A stretch of 64,000 nt of DNA from Alphaproteobacteria bacterium UBA2954 (GTDB lineage Bacteria > Pseudomonadota > Alphaproteobacteria > Puniceispirillales > Puniceispirillaceae), in contig DEBO01000058.1 of NCBI GenBank assembly GCA_002348585.1, positions 6,129 through 70,128 on the forward strand. Direction: 5' to 3'. The notes below the pieces were generated by a model. The model was not told where the DNA came from and ran no database searches. It saw only the letters and a program-made list of their open reading frames with translations. This document shows, in pieces, positions 35,940 to 44,225 of the stretch. Made by a program: the position numbers and the translations under genes. Position 1 is the stretch's first letter; each line of letters opens with the position of its first letter.

Positions 35940-36947
35940 CTAAACATCAAAATAAATTCGATACCATTCAACAAATTTTTCAATACCGTCAGTGACTGAT
36001 GTTTTAGGTTTATAATGAAAATACTTACCTAGATCAACTACATCTGCATATGTGGCAAGCATATCTCCAGCCTGCATCGGCAACATCTCTAATGCCGCCC
36101 TTTTGCCGAGAGCTGTCTCCAAAATTTTAATAAAGTTCAATAAGGTTACTGGCTTACTATTGCCAATATTGTATATCGACCATGGGGCAAAACTAGAAGA
36201 TGGATCCGGTTTATCTCCCTGCCAATATTTATTGGGTTTAGCAGGGTGGTCAATAACACGCATAATTCCATCGATAATATCATCTATGTATGTGAAATCA
36301 CGCTTGTGATTTCCATTATTAAACACCGGTATTGGATTACCAGACAATATTGCCTGAGTAAATTTAAAAGGGGCCATATCTGGTCTTCCCCAGGGTCCAT
36401 AAACCGTAAAAAATCTTAAGCCAGTGGTTGGCAGGTTATACAGATGACTGTAAGCATGAGCCATTAATTCATTTGATTTTTTACTGGCCGCATAGAGTGA
36501 TAACGGATGATCAACATTTTGTTGCGTCGAATAAGGAATATTTAGATTAGCGCCATAAACACTTGACGAGCTCGCGTAAATATAGTGATCAACTTTATAT
36601 TGTCGGCAACACTCTAGAATATTTGCAAAGCCAACCAAGTTGCTTTGTATGTAGATATCTGGATTATCAATAGAATGCCGCACGCCAGCCTGCGCAGCAA
36701 GATTAACGACGCGTTGTGGCTTATATTCTGAAAACACCTGTTCCATAGCGTTTCTATCTGAAATATCAAAACGCAGGTGAGAATAGTTCTTGTGATGCAA
36801 ATGTCGTTCAAGACGCGCCTCTTTTAACGCTGGATCATAGTAATTATTATGATTATCAACGCCTATAACCGTGATACCTTTTTCAAGGAGCTTGATACAT
36901 AACTCTGAGCCGATAAATCCTGCGGATCCGGTTACAAGGATTTTCAT
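35940..36947 (-). CDS. UDP-glucuronate 4-epimerase-like NAD-dependent epimerase
   Basis: An extended SDR of 335 residues close to LpsL/Cap1J enzymes, which convert UDP-glucuronate to UDP-galacturonate. It has ILVTGSAGFIGSELC at the N-terminus, NLAAQAGVRHSIDNP, YASSSSVYG with YAASKK (Tyr-x3-Lys), and TVYGPWGRPDMA, the latter typical of this group. The ATG at 36947 has GGCGGA about ten bases upstream and starts the Rossmann strand; an upstream in-frame start is less likely. It is the last island gene, facing the TauD-type gene across a 238-bp gap. Galacturonate could be another acidic residue of the glycan, although no UDP-glucose dehydrogenase is in the window. Confidence 0.9.
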   Translation of the reverse strand: MKILVTGSAGFIGSELCIKLLEKGITVIGVDNHNNYYDPALKEARLERHLHHKNYSHLRFDISDRNAMEQVFSEYKPQRVVNLAAQAGVRHSIDNPDIYIQSNLVGFANILECCRQYKVDHYIYASSSSVYGANLNIPYSTQQNVDHPLSLYAASKKSNELMAHAYSHLYNLPTTGLRFFTVYGPWGRPDMAPFKFTQAILSGNPIPVFNNGNHKRDFTYIDDIIDGIMRVIDHPAKPNKYWQGDKPDPSSSFAPWSIYNIGNSKPVTLLNFIKILETALGKRAALEMLPMQAGDMLATYADVVDLGKYFHYKPKTSVTDGIEKFVEWYRIYFDV

Positions 36948-37100
36948 TACGATATCCGCCTGAACCAATTCAAATCAATAAGGCCTGTTTGGTCGTTAGC
37001 CACTATTTTCAACATCATCTTCTACTCAAAAATGACTTCATCATAAGTGTGCATAAATTTAACCCCTTCACAAGTCAAACACCGCCTAAATCATCAAAGT

Positions 37101-37115
37101 AAGTTTTCAAAACTT
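37101..37115. promoter_or_regulatory. 15-bp palindrome upstream of the TauD-type gene
   Basis: AAGTTTT-C-AAAACTT is a perfect dyad centred at 37108, about 35 bp upstream of a TATAAT box and 70 bp from the start codon. A second dyad, CTTCG-AG-CGAAG, lies at 37126-37137. The spacing suits a repressor or activator site. Confidence 0.4.
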
Positions 37116-37141
37116 GCAAATTCCACTTCGAGCGAAGATGA

Positions 37142-37147
37142 TATAAT
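37142..37147 (+). promoter_or_regulatory. Candidate -10 box (TATAAT) of the TauD-type gene
   Basis: A consensus TATAAT lies 38 bp before the ATG at 37186. No good -35 box at 17 bp is present (TTCCAC at 15 bp is the nearest), so an activator may be needed. The CTTCGAGCGAAG dyad sits directly upstream. Confidence 0.4.
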
Positions 37148-37185
37148 CTAACGACGTTACTCTGAGATGAAGGTCAAGCATTATC

Positions 37186-38010
37186 ATGCATATTCATTCC
37201 CTAAGCCCCACTCTTGGCTCTGTCATTCTCGGCCTTAACCTCAGCCAGCCTCTCACAGAAGATATACTAGCTGAACTGCGCGCCGTTTGGCTGGACCGGC
37301 AAGTGATCGTTCTGCGAAACCAATCTCTATCCTCTGACCAATATCTCGCATTTGCACGGCAACTGGGCACGCCTGACATTTATCCCTTCCTAAAAGGTCT
37401 TGAGGGCTTCCCTGAAATTACCCCTATTTTAAAAAAAGAAACAGAGACAGTAAATTTCGGCGGTGTCTGGCATTCTGACACCACCTATCAGCCCCGCCCA
37501 CCCATGGCGACTATGCTATATGCACTGGAATTACCCCCTATTGGCGGAGACACCCTATTTTCCAACCAGGTCCAAGCTTATGAGACCCTATCCGATGGGC
37601 TGAAAGAGACACTGGCCACGCTCAAGATAATCTGCCGACCAGATAAAATTACGGCCATGGCCACGAGGGCAGACAGAATTGCTGAACAGGGACGAGACAC
37701 AAGTAAAGATAACTTAGTCGGCATCCATCCTGTCATTCGCACGCATCCAGAGACCGAGAGAAAATCCTTATATGTTAATCCGGCACACAGCTGTCATTTT
37801 GAAGGCTGGTCAATTGCTGAAAGTGACGGGCTATTGAATTTTTTGTATGCACATCAAATCAGGGAGGAATTTCAATGCCGTCATGTTTGGCAAGAGGGTG
37901 ATTTGGCGATATGGGACAACCGCTGCACACTTCATTATCCTGTCAATGACTATCATGGACACAGACGCTTGTTACATCGCATCACACTGAAAGGTGACAA
38001 ACCGGTCTGA
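37186..38010 (+). CDS. TauD/TfdA-family 2-oxoglutarate-dependent dioxygenase
   Basis: A non-haem Fe(II)/2-oxoglutarate oxygenase of 274 residues, normal for the family. The iron ligands are His96 and Asp98 in GGVWHSDTTY and the distal His in RRLLHRITLKG, whose Arg would bind 2-oxoglutarate. NPPMATMLYALELPP-type and GGDTLFSNQ segments are also family landmarks. Relatives cleave taurine and other sulfonates or aryloxy acids. The substrate here is not evident, and no sulfonate transporter adjoins it. It is the first gene of higher-G+C DNA to the right of the island, 17 to 26 bp upstream of an exporter-like DMT gene, so the two are probably an operon. Confidence 0.9.
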   Translation: MHIHSLSPTLGSVILGLNLSQPLTEDILAELRAVWLDRQVIVLRNQSLSSDQYLAFARQLGTPDIYPFLKGLEGFPEITPILKKETETVNFGGVWHSDTTYQPRPPMATMLYALELPPIGGDTLFSNQVQAYETLSDGLKETLATLKIICRPDKITAMATRADRIAEQGRDTSKDNLVGIHPVIRTHPETERKSLYVNPAHSCHFEGWSIAESDGLLNFLYAHQIREEFQCRHVWQEGDLAIWDNRCTLHYPVNDYHGHRRLLHRITLKGDKPV

Positions 38011-38036
38011 TAGGACCCGGCTGTCAGTTGCCTGCA

Positions 38037-38939
38037 ATGGAACTCTGGATCATTATCACTGTAATTGCTGCCACGACCCAAACCCTGCGGTCTGCAGGAC
38101 AGAAAAAAATGAAATCAGTGATGGGGGATTTTGGGGCCAGCTATATCCGGTTTTCTTATGCGTTGCCTTTCGCTGCACTTTGGCTCTGGCTGTGGATGCA
38201 GTCAACCGAACAAAGCATGCCCCAAACCACACAGATGTTCTGGCTATGGGTCAGCATAGGCGGCTTGATGCAAGTGATCTTCACGGTCCTTCTGATCACT
38301 CTATTTAATCACAGAAATTTTGCGGCCGGTACCGCCTTTTCAAAAACTGAAGTTCTGCAAGCTGCTATTTTTGAAGCGCTTATTATTGGCGAAATTGTGA
38401 ATTTTCAGGTCGGGTTGGCTATTGCAATTGGCGTGTTAGCAATCCTAATGCTGTCCTTTCACAAATCTGATATAGGGCTGTCTGGCCTATTTTCATCTCT
38501 GCGGTCTAAACAGTCTCTTTTAGGTCTGGCAGCTGGCGCATTTTTAGGTCTATCCACAGTCAGCTTTCGGGCAGCAACCGATTCGCTTGCCACAGGTGAT
38601 ATTGTGCTAAGAGCCTCTATGTCAGCTGCAACATCAACCTTATTGCAAACATTTTTCATGGGCGGGATCATGTTTCTGATGGCAAGACGTGAACTTGTTC
38701 TTTCCTTTACAAACTGGCGTTCTGCCTGGCCAGTTGGCCTATTTGGCGCCATCACAACAGCGTGTTGGTTTACAGCATTCTCGCTGGAAAATGTTGCTTC
38801 TGTTCGGGCTGTCGGACAAGTTGAACTTTTGATTACACTTGGTTTTTCCATTCTATTTTTCAAAGAAAAAACGTCCCGTGTAGAACTGTTAGCCATTGCG
38901 CTATTGGCCTTATCCATCATTCTGGTATTAATAAATTAA
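38037..38939 (+). CDS. DMT-superfamily (EamA) transporter
   Basis: A protein of about 300 residues with ten predicted membrane helices arranged as two EamA repeats, ending in the typical short basic/hydrophobic tail (SRVELLAIALLALSIILVLIN). The EamA signature region near the C-terminus (SVRAVGQVELLITLGFSILFFKEK) is clear. It likely exports or exchanges a small metabolite. It follows the dioxygenase closely. The ATG at 38037 is preferred; a TTG at 38028 is possible. Confidence 0.88.
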   Translation: MELWIIITVIAATTQTLRSAGQKKMKSVMGDFGASYIRFSYALPFAALWLWLWMQSTEQSMPQTTQMFWLWVSIGGLMQVIFTVLLITLFNHRNFAAGTAFSKTEVLQAAIFEALIIGEIVNFQVGLAIAIGVLAILMLSFHKSDIGLSGLFSSLRSKQSLLGLAAGAFLGLSTVSFRAATDSLATGDIVLRASMSAATSTLLQTFFMGGIMFLMARRELVLSFTNWRSAWPVGLFGAITTACWFTAFSLENVASVRAVGQVELLITLGFSILFFKEKTSRVELLAIALLALSIILVLIN

Positions 38940-39077
38940 TGGAAAAATACTTTGGTAAGCCAAGAAAACTATTCCAAATAGAGAAAAAGATGGTTCTTCA
39001 TTTAAATTTTGCTTTGGAAACCTGACATTTTGTTCTATTACCTCTCACACTATAAAAACGTACTATTGGAGGATTGA

Positions 39078-40304
39078 ATGAAATTTCGTTCATTAATGTT
39101 GGCCGCAGGTGCCCTAGCACTGACAGCTGGACCAGCAACAACTGCCTTGGCGAAAGTTGAAGGGGATACTATCGTTCTCGGCTCAGCTATTTCCCTAACA
39201 GGTAAATATGCAACCAACGGTTTGCACACACAGCGCGGTTACGATTATGCTGCAAAAGTCATCAACGAGGCTGGCGGCGTTAATGTCGGTGGCAAAAGCT
39301 ACAAATTAGCTATTAAGTACTATGACGATGAATCAACACCTGCCCGTGGCGCACAACTTGCTGAACGTCTTATTCAGCAGGATGGAGTTGAATTTATGCT
39401 TGGCCCATATAGCTCTGGCATGACAAAGGCAATTGCCCCAGTGTCAGAAAAATTTGGTGTACCAATGGTTGAAGCGGAAGGTGCATCACGATCGCTGTTC
39501 ACGCAAGGCTATAAGTATTTGTTTGCTGTGCTTTCAACATCAGAGCAGTATCTCGCATCGGCTGTGCACATGGCCGCTGAGGAAAGAAAGAAAAATTTCA
39601 GAAGCCCGTCTGAAGTGCGCGTTGCCTTAGCATTCGAGGGCGACCCGTTCTCAATGGACGTGCGGGCCGGTGTTCTCGACAATATCGCTGAATATGACAT
39701 GAAAGTCGTTATTGATGACCAATTGCCAGCAGACTTGTCAGATATGTCAACAACACTCACAAAGGTAAAGGCGCTAAAGCCTGATATTCTGATCATTTCC
39801 GGTCACTCAAAAGGTGCCGCCACAGCTGCACGTCAGATCGACGAAATGAAAGTAAATGTTCCAATGATTGCACTAACACATTGTGAAGCTGCAAAAGTTC
39901 AGGAAAAGTTCCCGAACGCTGCTACGGGTTTCCTTTGCCCAACACAGTGGGTGGAAACATTGTCAAAATCTGACCCAATGTTTGGAAGTGCAATGGATTG
40001 GAATGAAGGCTTCAAAAAAGAATATCCTTCATACACCTCTGTTCCTTACCAGTCAGCTCAGGCATCTGCCGCTGTTTATGTCTGGAAGGAAGGCTTCGAA
40101 AAAGCTAACAGCTTTGAGAAAAACACCGTAAGAGATGCTCTCTCAGCAGTTGAGATGGAAACCTTCTACGGTGATATCAAATTTTCTGAAGCAGGAAACA
40201 ATATTGCAAAACCAATGTTCATGCGTCAAATCGGTGCGGATGGTTCGTACAGACTTGTTGAGTCTTTCAAAGACATGGCATTTCCACGCAACGTGACATA
40301 CTAA
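39078..40304 (+). CDS. Branched-chain-amino-acid-type ABC transporter substrate-binding protein
   Basis: A periplasmic binding protein of 408 residues (LivJ/LivK, Peripla_BP family). An N-terminal signal peptide (Lys/Arg then LMLAAGALALTAG, cleaved near ALAK) is followed by VLGSAISLTGKYATNG, GPYSSGMTKAIAPV and the two-lobe fold. The ligand may be an amino acid, amide or similar compound. The start has GGAGGA four bases before the ATG, and TATAAA at 39051-39056 is a possible -10 box. A strong hairpin between this gene and livH (40321-40342) could let it be made in excess over the membrane subunits. Confidence 0.9.
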   Translation: MKFRSLMLAAGALALTAGPATTALAKVEGDTIVLGSAISLTGKYATNGLHTQRGYDYAAKVINEAGGVNVGGKSYKLAIKYYDDESTPARGAQLAERLIQQDGVEFMLGPYSSGMTKAIAPVSEKFGVPMVEAEGASRSLFTQGYKYLFAVLSTSEQYLASAVHMAAEERKKNFRSPSEVRVALAFEGDPFSMDVRAGVLDNIAEYDMKVVIDDQLPADLSDMSTTLTKVKALKPDILIISGHSKGAATAARQIDEMKVNVPMIALTHCEAAKVQEKFPNAATGFLCPTQWVETLSKSDPMFGSAMDWNEGFKKEYPSYTSVPYQSAQASAAVYVWKEGFEKANSFEKNTVRDALSAVEMETFYGDIKFSEAGNNIAKPMFMRQIGADGSYRLVESFKDMAFPRNVTY

Positions 40305-40320
40305 TTAAAATCAATTAAAA

Positions 40321-40346
40321 GAAAGGGCCAATTGGCCCTTTCTTTT
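40321..40346 (+). terminator. Perfect-palindrome hairpin between substrate-binding gene and livH
   Basis: A 22-base perfect palindrome (40321-40342; arms GAAAGGGCCAA and TTGGCCCTTTC) is followed by TTTTAT. It has the form of an intrinsic terminator or partial attenuator, placed 16 bp after the binding-protein stop and 26 bp before livH. It is expected to reduce read-through into the permease and ATPase genes or to protect the upstream mRNA end. Confidence 0.8.
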
Positions 40347-40368
40347 ATAAATTTTTCCGGAGACATTT

Positions 40369-41274
40369 ATGTTAGATAATTTGCAGCTCCTATTTGTTTG
40401 GGCGCCCATTATCAATGTGCAAGTAATTTTAGAAGGCATCTTTGTTGGCGCCGTCTTTGCTTTAAGCGCATATGGGCTAGCCCTTGTCTGGGGCGTTATG
40501 AATATTAAAAACCTTGCACAGGGCGATTTTGTAATAATGGGCGGGTATATGGCTCTCTCCCTGTCACAAGCAAATGTACCTCTGCCTCTCATCTTGATAA
40601 TTGTTGTTGCCAGCATGTTTGTTTATGGCTGGGTCATTTATATTGGGATAATTCGCCGGATTTTAGACCAAGATATGTTTGTTTCGCTTCTAGCAACATT
40701 TGGTTTGTCTTTGCTGATGCAACAGGTGATGAACCTAATTTACGGTCCAGAAGTGCAAATTATCGACCTGCACATGCCAAATTTTGATTTCTTTGACAAT
40801 ATGGTAAACGTACCATCATCCAAAATTCTTTCACTTTGCCTAGCAGCTATCATCGCCTTCAGTGTTGTCTTGTTCATGAAGAAGTCAAGAACAGGGCAAG
40901 CGATTAGAGCCACTGCCCAAGACCCTAGAGCTGCCCGCGTTCTGGGCATAAATACTGACCGTATTTATGCCATCACCTTCGCGTTCAATTCAGCCCTCTG
41001 TGGCGCCGCTGGCGTCCTTGTCGCAATTATATGGGTCATTCAGCCTTTCTATGGCATCACTTATTCCGTTCGCTCATTTGCAATTGTAACAGCCGCAGGT
41101 TTGGGTAACTTGCCTGGGGTTATTGGCGCTGCGTTTGGTATTGGTTTAGTTGAAAAATATACAGGCGTTATCATTGGAACCGCTTATGAGGTTGCGGCCC
41201 CAGTTACCATGCTGGTTCTTGTTCTCATCTGGCGGCAAATGTCTATGCGGAGCAACAGACAGGTATTAAGATAA
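40369..41274 (+). CDS. livH: Liv-type ABC transporter permease (LivH-like)
   Basis: A membrane permease of 301 residues with about eight helices. LivH markers are VWGVMNIKNLAQGDFVIMGGY near residue 38 and the EAA-type cytoplasmic loop RATAQDPRAARVLGINTDRIY. GLGNLPGVIGAAFGIGLVEKY follows near the C-terminus. It forms the translocation channel with LivM. The ribosome site CCGGAGAC precedes the ATG. Its stop overlaps the livM ATG by one base. Confidence 0.93.
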   Translation: MLDNLQLLFVWAPIINVQVILEGIFVGAVFALSAYGLALVWGVMNIKNLAQGDFVIMGGYMALSLSQANVPLPLILIIVVASMFVYGWVIYIGIIRRILDQDMFVSLLATFGLSLLMQQVMNLIYGPEVQIIDLHMPNFDFFDNMVNVPSSKILSLCLAAIIAFSVVLFMKKSRTGQAIRATAQDPRAARVLGINTDRIYAITFAFNSALCGAAGVLVAIIWVIQPFYGITYSVRSFAIVTAAGLGNLPGVIGAAFGIGLVEKYTGVIIGTAYEVAAPVTMLVLVLIWRQMSMRSNRQVLR

Positions 41275-42320
41275 TGGTAAATAAAAACACACTTATAACC
41301 TACGGCGGTCTAGGACTTTTTGGCATCTTCGGGCCTATATTATTCCCTGAATACACGTTGTCCATAGCCTATCTCTGGATGATGGTATTAATGGCTTCAA
41401 CCTGGGATACTCTGGGCGGCCAGATGGGCTACAACTCATTGGGCAACATCGCGTTCTTTGGCGTGGGCATGTATGTGTCAGCGATAGTACAAATATCGTT
41501 CTTTTATGATGGCGGGGTTGGTGAATATACATCTGCGATGGGGTCAATAAAACCTGAATTTACTGATGCAGAGTATTTCTACGGCTTGTTCTTAGGAATA
41601 GTTGTGGCGGCGCTCGTTGCGCTCGCGATGTCGGTTGCTTTGTCAACCTTTATGTTCGGACTACGCGGGCCCTACTTCGCAATTGGCTCACTCGGTATTG
41701 CCGTGGCCACAGCCGAACTGACCATTACAATTGATTACGTTGGTGGAGCATCAGGGATTTCAATGCCCCTATTCCCGGGCGACATTGAGTTCCGTTCAAC
41801 CTTTTTCTACATCCTGTGTTTTATACTCACGATTATCTCCCATTTCCTATTGCGCTGGATGTATTCCACACAATTTGGGCTAGCAATTAATGCCATTCGT
41901 GATGATGAGGATAAGGCTGAAGCCATGGGCATCCCAACGCTTGTTTACAAGCGAATTGGATGGGGTGTAGCGGCCATGTTCATGGGCGCGATCGGCGCTG
42001 TTGCGGGAAATATGGCTGGCTTTATTGATAAAGAAGTCGCTTACCCCATCCCAACCTTTGGCATCTTTATGGTTGCCATGGTTTTGCTTGGTGGCAAAGG
42101 CACCTTATGGGGGCCAGTTGTTGGAGCTATCATTTTCCATGTGGTTAAAGAGACGACATGGACTTACTTGCTGAATTTACAATGGGTTGCCCTTGGCCTA
42201 ATTCTAATTGTAAATATCGTGTATTTTCAGCAGGGCCTTATGGGTTGGCTGCAGACAAAATATCCAGAAATGTTCGGCATTGTTGTTGACGACGGCAATA
42301 AAACAGAGAAGGAGGCATAA
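41274..42320 (+). CDS. livM: Liv-type ABC transporter permease (LivM-like)
   Basis: The second permease subunit, 348 residues, about nine helices. Family markers are WDTLGGQMGYNSLGNIAFFGVG near residue 45 (with LGNIAFFG as the LivM signature), the coupling loop INAIRDDEDKAEAMGI, and GGKGTLWGPVVGA near the C-terminus. A larger extracellular loop after helix 3 (GGVGEYTSAMGSIKPEF) is somewhat longer than in E. coli LivM. It starts on the last base of livH and ends 3 bp before livG, so the set is translated as one operon. Confidence 0.93.
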   Translation: MVNKNTLITYGGLGLFGIFGPILFPEYTLSIAYLWMMVLMASTWDTLGGQMGYNSLGNIAFFGVGMYVSAIVQISFFYDGGVGEYTSAMGSIKPEFTDAEYFYGLFLGIVVAALVALAMSVALSTFMFGLRGPYFAIGSLGIAVATAELTITIDYVGGASGISMPLFPGDIEFRSTFFYILCFILTIISHFLLRWMYSTQFGLAINAIRDDEDKAEAMGIPTLVYKRIGWGVAAMFMGAIGAVAGNMAGFIDKEVAYPIPTFGIFMVAMVLLGGKGTLWGPVVGAIIFHVVKETTWTYLLNLQWVALGLILIVNIVYFQQGLMGWLQTKYPEMFGIVVDDGNKTEKEA

Positions 42321-42323
42321 ACA

Positions 42324-43067
42324 ATGACTGATATCATCAAAGTAAGCAATGTCTCCAAATCCTTTGGGGGTGTAAAGGCTAACGTCGACATTTCCATGAC
42401 GGTAAAACAGGGGTCAATCACAGGTATTATTGGTCCGAATGGCTGCGGCAAGACGACCCTTTTCAACTCTATTGTTGGTTATCACCCAATTGATAGTGGT
42501 AACATTGAGTTTGATGGTCAAAAGATCACGCATCTTATGGTTGGCGAAATTGCACGTCTTGGAATGCTGCGTACGTTTCAGCAGACCCGCATTTATACAA
42601 AAATGAACTGTGTGGATAACATGCAAATTTCCGTCTCACACCGCAAAGATTCAAAGGATGGTATTTTTGCCAGCCGCCGCGGAGAGATAAAGGACCGGGG
42701 GGAGCATCTTCTAGAATTTGTAGGTCTATATTCGAAGCGCAACCTGATTTCAGGAGATCTATCATTCGGCCAGCAGAAACTTCTTGAATTTGCGATGGCC
42801 CTCATGAATGAACCAAAAGTGCTGCTTTTGGATGAACCAACGGCAGGAATTAACCCTACCCTAATTAATGGTCTGATTGACCGTCTGCAGCGAGCAAATG
42901 AAGAGCTCGGTATCACCTTATGTGTGATTGAACATAACATGAGGGTTATCATGAACCTGGCAGAACATATTTACTGCTTGTCAAATGGTAAAATGCTAGC
43001 AAGCGGCGCGCCGAAGGCGCTGCAGAATGATCAACGCGTGATTGACGCGTATCTCGGAGGACATTAA
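42324..43067 (+). CDS. livG: Liv-type ABC transporter ATP-binding protein (LivG-like)
   Basis: A 247-residue ATPase of the usual LivG size. It has Walker A GPNGCGKTT near residue 36, signature motif LSFGQQK, and Walker B LLLDEPTAGINP with the switch His in VIEHNMRVI. It pairs with the LivF subunit encoded next. Its stop overlaps the livF ATG by one base, and the sequence just before that (GGAGG at 43056-43060) is the livF ribosome site. Confidence 0.94.
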   Translation: MTDIIKVSNVSKSFGGVKANVDISMTVKQGSITGIIGPNGCGKTTLFNSIVGYHPIDSGNIEFDGQKITHLMVGEIARLGMLRTFQQTRIYTKMNCVDNMQISVSHRKDSKDGIFASRRGEIKDRGEHLLEFVGLYSKRNLISGDLSFGQQKLLEFAMALMNEPKVLLLDEPTAGINPTLINGLIDRLQRANEELGITLCVIEHNMRVIMNLAEHIYCLSNGKMLASGAPKALQNDQRVIDAYLGGH

Positions 43068-44140
43068 TGGCTAAAGCCACGACAAAAAGACCTGCCAAAA
43101 AGGCAAAAACAACTTCGAAAAAAGTAGCTGGTAAAGAAGCTAAGGCAAAGACAGCGGCACAAACCGCTGCATCAGTGCAAACAGCAGCCAAAAAGACTGT
43201 GGCGAAAAAGGCAACAACAGCCACGAGGAAAGCCTCTTCTAAATCAACTGCACCAAAAAAGCCAAAGCAGAGCAAATCAGCTGCCAAGAGCAAAAAGAAG
43301 GTTACCGGTTACGGCAGTGGCGGCGTAGATGTAGTCATGTCTGTTGACCAGGTAGCAAAGGAAGCCGCCTCCATAGCAGCAAACGCTCCCAGCCATAAAG
43401 AACTTCTGAAGCTAACAGGCAACGAGCCGCTTCTGACCATTAACAGCCTGCGAGCAGGTTATGGAAAGATGGAAATCCTGCACGATTTCCATCTTGAAGT
43501 AGCAAAAGGTCAATCTTTGTGTCTAATCGGACCAAATGGCGCAGGTAAATCAACAGTGCTGCATTCTATCTTTGGCTTTACCAATATCTTTTCTGGAAAA
43601 ATTAGTATTGGTGGTAAAGATGTGACTAACCTGACCCCATCCCAGAAATTGTCTGAGGCCGGCATTGCCTATATTCTTCAGGATAAATCTGTTTTTCCAC
43701 AAATGACAGTCGAGGAAAATCTGCTGATGGGCGGGTTTTTAAAAAACCAGCCTGCTGAGGCTAAGGCAGCTGCCGAAATGGTGTTTGACAAATATTCACG
43801 TCTGGCTGACCGTCGGGACAAACCCGCAGGGGTATTGTCAGGAGGTGAGCGGCGATTGCTCGAAATATCACGTGCGTTGGTGATGAACCCGGAAGTGTTG
43901 CTGGTTGACGAGCCATCAATTGGTCTTGAGCCACGCTTCATTGACATGGTTTTTGAAATCCTTGATGATCTGCAACACCGGGATGGTAAAACCATCATTA
44001 TGGTTGAACAGAATGCGAAAAAAGGTCTGTCTTTTGCTGACTTAGGCTATGTGCTGGTATCTGGTGAAACAGCTATCGCTGGAGCTGGTGATGACCTGTT
44101 GCAGAATCCAGATGTTGGCCGCCTGTTCTTGGGGGGATAA
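43067..44140 (+). CDS. livF: Liv-type ABC ATPase (LivF-like) with Lys/Ala-rich N-terminal extension
   Basis: The second ATPase of the transporter. The ABC core occupies residues ~120-357: Walker A IGPNGAGKST near 155-163, signature LSGGERR, Walker B LLVDEPSIG and switch His in the related VEQN position (Gln in this subunit, as is normal in LivF). Unlike ordinary LivF (~235 residues), it begins with about 80 residues containing roughly 24 Lys and 20 Ala, in PAKK/AAKK/SKK repeats like histone H1 or alphaproteobacterial H1-like tails, then a ~35-residue linker. The extension is genuine coding sequence: a strong GGAGG sits six bases before the ATG, and the start overlaps the livG stop. Confidence 0.93.
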   Translation: MAKATTKRPAKKAKTTSKKVAGKEAKAKTAAQTAASVQTAAKKTVAKKATTATRKASSKSTAPKKPKQSKSAAKSKKKVTGYGSGGVDVVMSVDQVAKEAASIAANAPSHKELLKLTGNEPLLTINSLRAGYGKMEILHDFHLEVAKGQSLCLIGPNGAGKSTVLHSIFGFTNIFSGKISIGGKDVTNLTPSQKLSEAGIAYILQDKSVFPQMTVEENLLMGGFLKNQPAEAKAAAEMVFDKYSRLADRRDKPAGVLSGGERRLLEISRALVMNPEVLLVDEPSIGLEPRFIDMVFEILDDLQHRDGKTIIMVEQNAKKGLSFADLGYVLVSGETAIAGAGDDLLQNPDVGRLFLGG

Positions 44141-44184
44141 TCTCCAGGGCGGGTCTCCGGTACCCCTTAAACTTTAGCTTATCC

Positions 44185-44218
44185 AAAAGGCAGGCCATAA
44201 GATAAAACCTGCCTTTTT
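44185..44218 (+). terminator. Intrinsic terminator after the liv operon
   Basis: A 10-bp stem (44185-44194 with 44208-44217, AAAAGGCAGG/CCTGCCTTTT) with a 13-base loop is followed by a T-run. It lies 45 bp past livF. On the minus strand the stem is also followed by Ts, so it could terminate the opposing gene that ends at 44226. Confidence 0.8.
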
Positions 44219-44225
44219 AGTCTTT

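Noticed and set aside
42949-43293. A minus-strand reading frame over the Lys-rich part of livF
   Set aside because: It is a shadow of the repetitive AAG/GCC codons of the real gene on the plus strand and has no ribosome site.
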